Below, in pieces: positions 33,201 through 45,786 of a stretch of DNA of 64,000 bases (positions are counted from its first letter, which is position 1; every line of letters starts with the position of its first letter). Under the pieces are notes generated by a model. It saw nothing but the letters and a program-made list of their open reading frames with translations. It was not told the DNA's origin and did not search any database. The stretch comes from Liolophura sinensis (taxonomy: Eukaryota > Mollusca > Polyplacophora > Chitonida > Chitonidae). The stretch is from NCBI RefSeq assembly GCF_032854445.1, contig NC_088296.1, forward strand, positions 14,950,623 through 15,014,622, read 5' to 3'. The translations under genes were made by a program, and so were the position numbers.

Positions 33201-36200
33201 TTAAAATTTCAGGTCTTACATGTCACAACATTTCCAGTTGTCACCAGTTCATAGAATAGCCGAGCATCCCTTAGGTATATTTCTTTGTTTATGTCATTGT
33301 TGTTTAAGGCGATATCGATTTATTTCTTTCACTGATGTTTTACACCGTAGTCAAGAATATTTCACTCATTCGACGGCGGCCAGCATTATGGTGGGTGGAA
33401 ACCGAGCACAACTCAAGGGGAAACCCACGACCCTCCCATATACGGCCGGAAAGGAAGCTAGCATGAGCTGGACTTGAACTCACAGTGAGCGCATTGGTAC
33501 GCCATATTCGAGTACCTAGCGTTAACCACCGAGTTTAGGCAATTCAACGACGAATTTTCAGCATGTAATGTGGGAAGTTTCCATAGATCTTCCCATTAAT
33601 ATGCACACCTTCCTTAGATATACACACCTTCCCATAGCTATGCACACCTTCCCATAGACAGGTACACCTTCCCATAGACGGCTACACCTTCCCATAGATA
33701 GGCACACCTTCCTCCTCATAGCTATGCACACCTTCCCATATATGGCACACCTTCCCATAGATGGGCACACCTTCCCATAGATAGGCACACCTTCCCATAG
33801 ATAGGATCGTTATCCGCTAATTGACATGACGGTCCATCAAACAGTGCAATATTGGTGAAAAGATGTGTTCAGTTTGTGGGGGTGAGTCATTTTATGTGTG
33901 TCCACACTGGCTAAGTGGCAAAGCGTGCTTCCTTGTTTCGTCCCACCACAGTATTGGCCGCGGTTCCATAAGTGAAATGTTATTGCGTACGGTGTAAAAC
34001 ACCAACCAAATCAATAAATAAATGTGTCACAGAAACAAATTCATCAAACCGTTTCACATTGATTGCATGTACTATAGATCATGGGAAACACGTGTTAACT
34101 TAAATCGTATAAAGTTTAACTGGGTTTCAGTCGAAAAGCTGCTCCTCTTCCAAGCTATCAATACCATGTTGACTTTACCCGTTCGATTTAACCAGTTAAG
34201 CGTATATGACAATTTCTGATAAATTACAATCTGAGATGGAATTTCAGTACAAACTGATAACACAGTAGTCGTATGTTACAACACAACAATGGTCAATTTG
34301 GATTTGAACTGAGTCAACATTGGACTGGAAATGGTATCTCATTCAAAGTCACCAATCGTTTGGGAGAAAAATGTCTGGAAAATTCCCGTAGTCCATAAGT
34401 CCAACAAAGAGACTATGATTTTGTCCAAAATGCACGGAACGGCCCCATAATTAATTTTGACCTTTAATTTGTCATAGTGAAGCAATACACCAAGTTCAGA
34501 TTTAATATTGTGAACCGACGTTTAGAAAAAGTTCAAAAAAGTGATAGATGCACTGACGGATTGACGGACTGGGGGATTGACGGATTGATATACTGATGGA
34601 CTGGTGGACTGAGGGATTGACGGACTGGCCGACTGACGGACTGATGGAGTGACGGACTGTTGCACTGACAGACTGACAGAATGACAGACTGATGGAATGG
34701 TGGAGTGATGGGGTGACGGACTGAACGACTGACGGATTGACGGAATGGTGGACTGACGGACTGATGGATTGATAGACTGATTGACTGATGGACACACTGA
34801 TGGACTGACGGACTGGCGCTGATGGACTGACAGACTGACGGACTGGCGCTGACGGACTGATAGACTGACAGACTGGCGGACTGACGGACTGATGGACTGA
34901 CTAAATGACGGGTTAATAGACTGACGGACTGACCAGCCGGGAGTAAACCTTTAATCTCCACCGGGACCGTTCAGGGAAGAAAGAGTCAATTGTATGTAGC
35001 CTTACCTAGGTTATCGTTTGAACAGACCAAACCGAGGTCTTCATCGTGCTGGCAATCGTTTTCCCCCCAAGGAAGATGAGAACACTGGGATATGCGAGTC
35101 TCGTTCCCTGAACACACCACATCGTCCAACCAGATGATCCCAGTACCTTCTCCAAACCCAGCCGTCTTAACCGAATATCCACGGCTGTAACAAACCCGAG
35201 TCAATTAGAACAAATATGAATTGGCCTAAATGAAGATGAGGAAAAAAACCTCAAGCAAATCTTACAAAAGAAATAATTTTGTGTACAGTTTACTAAGAAA
35301 GCAAGTGTGAGGGAGTAAAAAAGTAGCAAATATGCCGGAATAAATAATTACATTTGATTTGCTTTTGCAGTGTTAGCATAGGGCACTTAAACCCATCGTT
35401 TTCCAGCTCCTATCTCTAAATGCTTTAACAGATATGAATACATCATACCTGTAGCCAAAAATGCGGCAAAGAGTATTGGCAGTGAGTTTGTTGAAGCTAT
35501 CATCACAAACGGTCCCCCATACACCAGAGTAGAAAACCTCCAAACGTCCGCTTAGACTGGTTGCTGTTTTTGATCCACGTACGAGCCTGATTCTTTCTGC
35601 AACTAAAATTTTACTTCAGTGTGAACTTGGATAACTGCAGGTCATGCATAGCTGATAAGTTAAGATTATCTGTTGCAACTTTTTCTCTGAATTGTTCAAG
35701 GATGGGTCGGAAGTTGTGCGGCTAGGTTACACAGAGAATAGGAGTCCTGTGGTAATGTCTGTAGATAATTATCTGTCAATCACTAGGCATGAGAAACCTC
35801 ACATACTCTCGCCTTCACTCTGACTCCCGCCTTGGAGGGCCTCCGTTGCCGATGTTGTTAGCACGCCAGGACGGAGCAATGACCCAGCGGCCTCCCACCA
35901 ATGCGGTCGCTGTAAGTTCAAGTCCATCTCATGCTGGCTTTCTTTCTGGCAGTTCAGGGGAAGGTCTTCAGCAACCTGCAGATGATTGTAGGTTTTCCCG
36001 GGTTCTGCCCGGTTTCTGCCACCGTAATGCTGGCCGCCGTCGTATAAGTGAAATTTTCTTGAGTATGGCGTAAAACACCAGTGAAGTAAATAAATAAATT
36101 CCGGCCTTGGTGACAAGAGCCCAGACAGTCCTTCAAGCGAATGCGCGACTATGTACGATCACGTTAATGCCGCCACTCGATAAATTTGACATTAGGAGCT

Positions 36201-39200
36201 TCTTGATTAGCCTTGGCAACATCATAAATGCCATGGCGGCTTCTCCCGACCTGTGTAATTAGAATTCCTGTGTAATATTCTTTCAAGTGTCCGCTGGAGT
36301 AACGTTGTGTGCAAAAGAAAATAATTTTTTGTGAATTATTTAACCTATATCCCCTCCTCTACGAGCAAAGGATTTTTAAATTATAAAGACACGAGCAGAG
36401 TGGCTCAAAAAACTCACATTACCACTCAATACTTTGACACTTCGTTTTGCCATCACCAGGAGAAGTAATTTTTTTGGTCAACATTACAGATATATCTACA
36501 TATATATATATACAAGGAGAATAAAAAAGCAAGATAACATAACAGTTAGCCATTATCTAAACAATCGTCTATTAATTTAGGGGATAAAAACAATAGAATA
36601 AATACTAAATCAACTTACAAAGTAAATACAGGAAAGTAGAAGAGCATTGGTGTTGTAAAAGTCAAACATTTTCTGATTCTTTGCCGGTTTTAATGCCATT
36701 ATTAAGAGCATGCTAACATCTGTGAATGGTCAATGCTTCCTTTTAAATCATTTGTGTTTAATTTATAGGCTTACCTGCTGTATCGTTAGTGCAGACCAAA
36801 CCAAGGTCTTGGCCATGCCTACATTTAGTATTTCCCCAAGCACCGTGTGAACACTGAGATATGCGAGTCTCGTTCCCTGAACACACCACATTGTCCAACC
36901 AAATTATCCCAGTGCCTGCTCCAAACCCAGCATTGTTAACTGGATATCCACGGCTGTAACAAACCCAAGGAATTTGGAACAGGTATGAATAGGCCTAACT
37001 GAAGACTAGGAAATATTACAGAAGAAACAGTTTACTGACACTGTACTGAGACAACAAGAGTTGTTTTGCTTCTGCAGTGTTAGCATAGAACACTTAATCC
37101 CATCGTTTTCCAGCTCCTATCTCTAAATGCTTTAGCAGAGATGAATACATCATACCTGTAGCCAAAAATGCGGCAAAGAGTATTGGCAGTGAGTTTGTTG
37201 GAGCTATCATCACAAACGGTCCCCCATACACCGGAGTAGAAAACCTCCAAACGTCCGCTTAGACTGGTTGCTGTCTTTGAACCACTTGCTAGCCTGATTC
37301 TTTCTGCAACTGAAGTTTTAGTCATGCATAGCTGATGAGTGAAGATTATCTGTTGCAACTTTTTCTCTGAATTGTTCAAGGAAGGGTCGGAAGTTGTGTT
37401 GCTAAGCTACACAGAGAATAGGAGTCCTGTGGTAATGTCTGTAGATACTTATCTGTCAATCACTAGGCATGAGCAAACTCATCATACTCTTGCCTTTACT
37501 GTGATTCTGGCCTTGGGGGGGGGGGGGGGGGGGGGGCCTCCGTTGTAGACGTGGTTAGCACACCAGGACGGAGCAATGACCCAGCAGCCTCCCACCAATG
37601 CGGTCCATGTAAGTTCAAGTCTATATCATGCTGGCTTCCTTTCCGGCCGTTCATGGGAAGGCCTTCAGCAACCTGCAGATGGTTGTGGGTTGTGGGGCCG
37701 CCGTCGTATAAATGAAATTTTCTTGAGTACGGTGTAAAACACCGATTAATTAAATACATAAATTTTGGACTAGAAAAAGTGTATAAGAAATTCTAAATCA
37801 ATTTACAAAGTAAATACAGGAAACTAGAACAGCATTAGTGTTCTAAAAGGCGAACATTTTCCGATTCTTTGCTGGTTTCAAGGCCATCATTAAGAGCAGG
37901 CTAACATCTGTGAATAGCCAATGCTTCCTTTTAAATCAGTTGTTTTTAATCTATAGGCTTACCTGTTGTATCGTTAGTGCAGACCAAACCAAGGTCTTGG
38001 CCATGCGTACAAATATCATTTCCCCAAGGACCATATGAACACTGAGATATGCGAGTCTCGTTCCCTGAACACACCACATTGTCAAACAAGATAAACCCAG
38101 TACCTTCTCCAAATCCTGCTCGATTGACCGGATAGCCATGGCTGTAACAAACCAGCAGAATTCAGAAGGAAAAAATCGGTAGAGTTAATCTGACACACAT
38201 TCTATAAAATTGAATGAAGGAGCGTAGTAATCACAGGTGGCAAATATGTCCCGCGCAAAAACATCTATTTTATTCATTTACAAAATGAACCCGTAAAACC
38301 ATCTCTTCAGAGTGAGGATTCCTCACACCTAGCATGTACACAGCATACCTGTAACCAAGAACGCGGCATAGGGTATTGGCGGTGCGTTTGTTGGAATTCG
38401 TGTCACAAACCGTCCCCCAAAAACCGAAGTAGAAAACCTCCAAACGTCCGCTTAGACTGGTTGCCGTTTTTGATCCACTTACGAGCCTGATTCTTTCTGA
38501 AAGTAAAGGTTTAGCTCGGTGTAATTTAACTAATTGCAGTTGTATGAATACAATATCACATTGTTCAGAGTCTAAGGCCCTAATGTCCGCAAATGTAGGC
38601 CTATACGTGATTTTGCGTTACACGACTGAAAGGCCTATCAATACATGCGAAGGAACTACAGTAATGCATCTGTGTTGTTTTAACTGCTAGGACATGTGTA
38701 GTGTTGGTTCAATAAGACGCCTGTGGCATCAGACAGCTATTAATTTTTGATAAACGACAATGTTAACGAGCTTTCGTCATTAAGGTTACACGAACGCATT
38801 GATTTTCCTTACTAATCTATGTAGTCAAATTCAGTCTCAAAAAACATATATGCCCTGACCTTCGTCTGGTACAATGCGATATCACCACATGCGGCTCGCA
38901 CTTTTCTCTACAACATCTCAAAAATTCAACCTAGCATGACCACGTTTTTTTCGCCATGGTTGCTGGAAGTTAAGTCATCGCATTCTGTTACATTTATTTA
39001 TGTATTTGAGTGCCTGTTATATTCATTTATTTATTGAATTGATTGGTGTTTTACGCCTTAATCAAGAATACTTCACTTATACGACGGCGTCCAGCTTTAT
39101 GGTAGCAGAAAACCCGAGGAAATCCCAAGGCCATCCGCAGGTTGCTGAAAGACCTTCCCACTTAAGGCCGTAGAGGAAGCCAGCATGAGCTGGACTTGAG

Positions 39201-42200
39201 CACGCAGCGACCGCATTGCTGAGAGGCTCCTGAATCATTACGCTGCGCTAGCACGCTAACCAACTCGGCCACGGAGGCCCCCATTCTGTTACATGTAACT
39301 TTGTATCCTCCAGGGTGTTAAGAAGTAACTCTGGTAAAGAAAACTGTCAGTTCTTTCCAAAACAGACAAAATTTTATGTAAATAAGATTTATTTTAACTA
39401 GGTACAAATTAGCAGTGGAGAAATTTATAGTGCATCAAGAACTTTAAATGTCTGTATAGCAAGAATAACCCACTGGTGTTCTTTACCAGGCATATCTTGA
39501 ACCCAGTGGCCTGAATTGCGAACGTGTTACTTTAAAACTCACACATGCCCAAACTTTAGACAATTCGCATTATTTCTATACCAAGCATAAACCCGTTCAG
39601 AAAAAAAAAAGCAGACTGGCAGAGAAAAAAAATGTTACCGTAAAATACACAGAGTAAAATTCCGACACACGGAAGCGCTAATGGGATACTGATTCTCTAT
39701 GGCCTACACCAAATCAAGGACAACTGACGACCAGGTCTGCAAATTATTTTCCCGGCATTGGCCAGCAGCTGTGGCAAAAAAACTCACTCAAGTTAGAAAA
39801 ACATTCCCTCCACGCCCAGTAACATCCGATCTGCGACTTCCTATGACCATGCACTGCGATTCGATGTGATCTATTTATCGTGGCCAATCCCTGCCTATTC
39901 GCAACAGTCCTTTATAAACTAATCGCCAACTTCTACCGGACTCATGTTATTCAAATGTGAAAAGCAAAATGCGCATGAGATTCTTGAAGATCGATTGCCT
40001 AAGTCGTGTGTACATGTAGCTCGTGCGACAAAACAATGTATTTATATCCTAGTTTTGAAGCTTTGAAGTCAATGTGTCTTTCATACTGATTATGTTTCTG
40101 CCCCGTCTCCCAAGACGAATGGTATCTCAGGGCACTATTTTGGGGCATACGATCTTTCTAATATCGATCAATGATATAATTTCTCCTTCTGTCCTATTGA
40201 ACTTTTTTGGTCTTCACTGGTGATATTAACTCTTATTATTCGTCAAGAATAAGGGCTCGCCAAATGGGTTTTATGCAAATAAGGTCCCAATAAATACTGC
40301 GAAGACAAAAATATGTATCTTACAGAGCTTAGTTAGCACATTGAATACGGTGTTGAAACTGTCTTTATACTTTACCATACCATTACATTTCCATTTTTAT
40401 TATATGATAGTTTACCACAGGGCTATACATTGTACATTTTCAACACACTTGCAACCATCCTTCCTTCTCTGAATGAGCTATTAGATCCGGCAGATTAGAA
40501 CAAACTGGTGTATTATGCAAGCAACTAATGTTTCCTAGTCAAATCGATTTGCTTGTAGCGTCCATGCCCATAGAATCGTCAAATCGATTTGTTTGTAGCG
40601 TCCATGCCCATAGAATCGTCAAATCGATTTGTTTGTAGCGTCCATGCTCATAGAACCGTCAAATCGATTTGTTTATGTGGTATATGCCCATAAAACCATC
40701 AAATCAATTTCTTTGTATGGTCCCTGCCCATAAAATCATTCATCATCCTGAAAAGCTGCGTGTCATGTTTAGAAGCATTTTTTCACGACAATCCGATATG
40801 TACAGTTAACCAACTAAAATAGAAACACCCAACTGTTGCATGTTAGAATTATTGACCTTGTGGAGATTTTTGTGTATCACTATCAATGTTTCCTGATTTT
40901 TGGATAGAACCAGATCTTCGGAACTCCTGCCGAAAGCTACTATATTTTTTTTTTTTTTGATTGGTGTTTTACGCCGTACTCAAGAATATTTCACTTATAC
41001 GACGGCGGCCAGCATTATGGTGGGTGGAAACCGGACAGAGCCCGGCGGAAACCCACGACCATCCGCAGGTTGCTGGAAGACCTTCCCACGTACGGCCGGA
41101 GAGGAAGCCAGCATGAGCTGGTCTTGAACTCACAGCGACCGCATTGGTGAGAGGCTTCTGGGTCACTACGCTGCGCTAGCGCGCTAACCGACTGAGCCAC
41201 GGAGGCCCCCAAAGCTACTATATACATGAACGTATACTCCTGTTATTATTAGCATAGGCTGTGAATAAAGGAAATGAGGTTACACGTAACTACACATTGG
41301 AGGAGCAGGAAAACCTACTAGTTCATGCAAAAGCATGATTACGATTTCTTTTCCTTTTGTGGATTTCTAATGTTTAAAAAATGTAATTAAAAATGGATTT
41401 TTGTATGATAGAGAAGAACAATACAAATCTGCCACAACCAAATGTCTGCTTGTCTTACCTGCTGTGTCATTGGAACAGAATAAACCAAGGTGTGCGTAAT
41501 GCCAACAGTCATTCTCTCCCCAAGGACGATGAGAACACTGGGATATGCGAGTCTCGTTCCCTGAACACACCACATCATCCAACCAGATCACCCCAGTACC
41601 TGCCCTGCTGACTCCATAGCCGCCGCCGCTACATTTCAACAGAACCTTAGATGTACCTTCATTACCGCGAATTACAGATATACAGGCCCCTGGATCACGA
41701 AGCGATCTTAAGTCAAAACTTTAATCACTTTTTTTTTACTGTGTGTAAATATGTGAATATTACTGAAGACACACCTTAACGAGAAATATATACTCGTTGC
41801 CAAATATATTTTGATGATAGGGAGAGTTCATTGTCTTACACGGATTTGTTTACCGTTTGATCGTTTCAGAGCATAGAAACGATTGATTCGAATGCTCTGT
41901 CGTGGAGAGTGTGTGAAACAGATTTGTTCTGAAGCACAAGGTAAATGCAGTTATTTATCTGATTGGTGTTTTTCGCCGTACTCAAGCTACATATAAAACC
42001 ATGTGTACAAACTGCTGGGAAGCCGTATAACCGCACACAGCTCTAGTTTAATGCTGTTTTCTTTCACTTGAAATTACCATGCAAATGTTTAAAAAAAATA
42101 CCTGTGTCCAAGAATGCGACAAAGAGTAGAAGCAGTGATATCATTCACGCCACTATCACACACGGCTCCCCATGTACCGTTATACAACACCTCCAAACGT

Positions 42201-42692
42201 CCAGTAACACCAGATGATGTCTCCTCGCCATCAACGAGTCTAAGAGGGTAAGTCGCTGGAAATGAAAGTTTAAGTCAATAGCCACCGTGGCTTTCGAATT
42301 CATCAGCACATTTGATTAAACTCTGACCTGTTACATATCACCAGATTTCCATTTGAGTTGATATCCTTGTTTAGGATCACATTTATTTATTTATCGTCCA
42401 GTTCGGGTCATACCAAAGGCTTTAAAAATAATATTTGCCGTTTCCTCGCTAGGCGCTCAGCACTGAGAAGTCCGAGCAAGGAAATATGGCTAGTCGGCTT
42501 GATGTCAGTATATTATGACTGGGTGGGCTGTCATGTCTGGTGTCTTTGACATGATACTTCAGTGGCGGCAGCACTTTGGCCGCATGAACTTGTCCTGCCA
42601 CGGGAAGACACAATGTATATACACACACCTAATGACTCATATGACAGTCTTATGACTAAAAAATTGTGAATTACGACGTTAAACCCCAAGTA

Positions 42693-42726
<34 letters not shown>

Positions 42727-45694
42727 CACACATATCTTTATTTATCAAGCGCCAACGCATTCCTTGCAGAGCACATATTATTATTGTTAGAATTATTTTT
42801 GTTCGTCATTACAAGCTCCAATATCTTCAAACATGCTAAATGAGGAGACATAAAACTCACAAGTAATAGCATGACATAACTTGCTGCTCTGGAAGTATTG
42901 ACCATTAACGTGATTTAGTGGCCATTTCCAGTTATACGGGAAAAAAATGCAGAAATAGCAGGACATGAATTTACAGCGATCGCGCTGCTGACCGGCCTCT
43001 GTGCTCCGCTGACACGGAGACTCACCATCAGCTCATGCCTATCAGCTGGGATGGCAACAATATATATGGGATATGGGAGTCAAATACACATATATACTGG
43101 TTACACAAACAAACACAAGGGTATATACACGTGGGGGGGGGGGGGGGGGGGGCAGGGGGGTGCTCATTAATGGATTTTTAATTCATCAAAACTGACAAAG
43201 ATCATAAGATGTCAGTGAGGTACTTTTCACTCACGTGATCTAAAAAAGATATACAGGTATAAGGGCCGCACACTTAGTTTTGCATGGAGACACAGAGGTC
43301 GCCACTGGGGAAAATGGTCACTTTTACAAACTGACAGGGAGGGCACATATAATGCATTCTATAATCAATAAACAGGTTAAGCACACAGACAGACATGGGT
43401 ATCACATAGACTGACCGTCCCTGATATCACAGTTTAGCATCACTAATCTACACATACACAAAAACCCGTCATTAAAGCGCACACATTTCTTGAATTCCGA
43501 AATGTTGATTGCACAGACTATCATTCAAATAGGTTTCTGAAGTGACTTATGTAGCGTTACCTGTTGAGAAAGTAGCGCGCGAGTTTACATCTACACGGTA
43601 GGTAACTACATTCAAGTGATACTATTTCACACAACCGTTGATATATTGAATGTTTGTAGTGGATCAGGCAAGTGGTGATGAAAGTCAGTGAAGGAAAGTG
43701 GGCTGGGCAGGATTCCAAGCTTCGCTTGAAAGACTGTTGTTCTTGCTCGCATTATTTTTCGTCTTCTGTGACAACCTTATTTTTTCTTTTCCTTTTTTTT
43801 TTCGTTTTACAAGAAAACTGCGCGTCACAGCTGTTAACTTTCCACACATCTTCATTACCAATTCACTTGGGCTACCTGTTGGAGTATGAAACTTTACCCA
43901 CCTGTGACCCACTTTTCGGCCATATTGGAACTTCATGGAAATCTATAAAAAATTCTTCTCCAAAACCGATGACCCCATTGCATTGAAAATCGATACGTAT
44001 GTACAAGACTACTGGGGGAATCAGGATTGAAAATTTTATGCAAATCAGTAGGAAAATGTTGAAGCTCGCCATTGGTCGTTTTAGTCACGTGTTGACCTGT
44101 GAATGAATTTTGAAAAAAACAAGATAGCAATTGGATGTAGTTTGGCCTGCCGAATACACCTGTGGTTTTAGTTTTCTCGCATTATGTATAGTGTTTCTTT
44201 AAATTACAATCAAAGCTCATTTCAGTGTCATTTTGTTCAGATGTCACGGGACCGGACTATATAAAGCTATGAGGCTGAAAATTGGTCAGTAGATAGATCA
44301 ACCACAAATCTTCGACTTTTCGACTATAGACTGAATAGATACGACTGATAGTTTTGCCAGTAAAACGCGTTTAAACACTTGTTACTTTTATTCATAGGCA
44401 GCTCGTAAAATGCAATATCTCCAAAACCGGTAAAGGCAGAAAAAAGAAACTTAGCATATTTAATAGCCAACTTATGAAACAGCGTTTGGCGTTTTGTGCT
44501 GTATGGCCTGTTACGTGATTTAACAGCCATTTTGAATTGTTTTAATAAACTTAAACCATCTTTTTCTATAAATCGGCTGGTAAATCTTTGAATAAAATTT
44601 CTCTAGCAAGTTTTGGGTGTATCGCCGTATCTATACTGTACAAAAACTTTTTGTTTGGTATACAATTTGTGCTATAACTGACCTATGAAATTAGCTCAAA
44701 AGTAGGTCATGTCTAAAACCTGCGAAAAACGATTAAATAAACACACTACCTAGTGTTGCTTGACGTCCGGAATATTAATCTGTAAGGATTATATTTGTAC
44801 TTAGTATAGTTTTCAAGTTATGACCAAAAAAGAAACATCAAGAATATAGCCGCTAAAGCAGTGATGCCACGGTTCAAGCTGGTATTGCCGGCCTATGCGG
44901 CGTCCCTTTGGGTTACCCTAATGACGTCCCTGCACACAACCAACATAATCAGAAAGCCTACATTCTTCGTAGTCTTTAGTGCATTGTAAGTACACTGTAT
45001 ATCATATGTATGTAGATGCCCCAAACGGAGTAAATAGATCTTTGGGTAGAATTTGAAGGCGTGCATGTCCACTCTTTTTTAACACAGCTCAACGAATTTT
45101 AGCATACCTAGAGCACATGTTACTGTACGTCAGAGAAAAATAAAAAAGACCAGATTAGGGATCAGTTCATCAAACTACGCCAAGCAGCGCACTTAAAATA
45201 TTTAAATTTGGAAATTTTAATCACGTGGCAAATTCGCTAAGACGGGAACGAACTCTGGCCGACTGGCGTGAGCGATACAAGACGGGGCGCGATCTTTTTG
45301 TCAGAAATAACGCAAAAAAATGGCCATTGTAACAGCAAATTTATATCTGAATCCACGAACTGCCATGCACAGACTGACTACTCCTTGTCAGAACAGGGAA
45401 CACTTGGACTAGATATCTGTCAATCACCATGGTGTGGTTGGCGCGTAGTAAAGAAGACAAGGTTTGCGCAAAGCAAAGTTGGCCTTCAGAAACATAGGTA
45501 CAACATTGGGTTACAATGGCACTGAATGACCCCATCGCAACTACAGTGCAAACCAGATAATTAAGAGAATATATACATGTTATATATTCTTTGTAGCCAT
45601 CAATACATTATATATTACACTACATAGCTTGTAAATGTGCCAAATGTGGTAAATTTACTTGTGTACATTATTCAGATGCGTGCATGACCTGTGT

Positions 45695-45786
<92 letters not shown>

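Larger units (their letters stand above)
35006..38500 (-). repeat. Tandem duplication of a one-SRCR genomic unit
   Basis: Three direct copies: about 35006-36774, 36775-37962 and 37963 onward. Besides the exons, introns match, e.g. TTGCAACTTTTTCTCTGAAT at 35672 and 37353, and TCCAGCTCCTATCTCTAAAT before both first-half donors. The first copy has about 500 bp extra between 36100 and 36650. Confidence 0.88.

Noticed and set aside
34502-34961. Ser/Gln/Val-rich frames of 91-142 codons
   Set aside because: Octamer repeat open in all reverse frames; no conserved start, no splice sites.
40532-40735. Regular 40-bp direct repeats reminiscent of a CRISPR array
   Set aside because: Copies abut without unique spacers, there are no cas genes, and the DNA is eukaryotic.
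43672-43986. 104-codon plus-strand frame with a hydrophobic stretch
   Set aside because: The hydrophobic run comes from a T-rich tract; opposite frames of similar length exist; lies in an SRCR intron.
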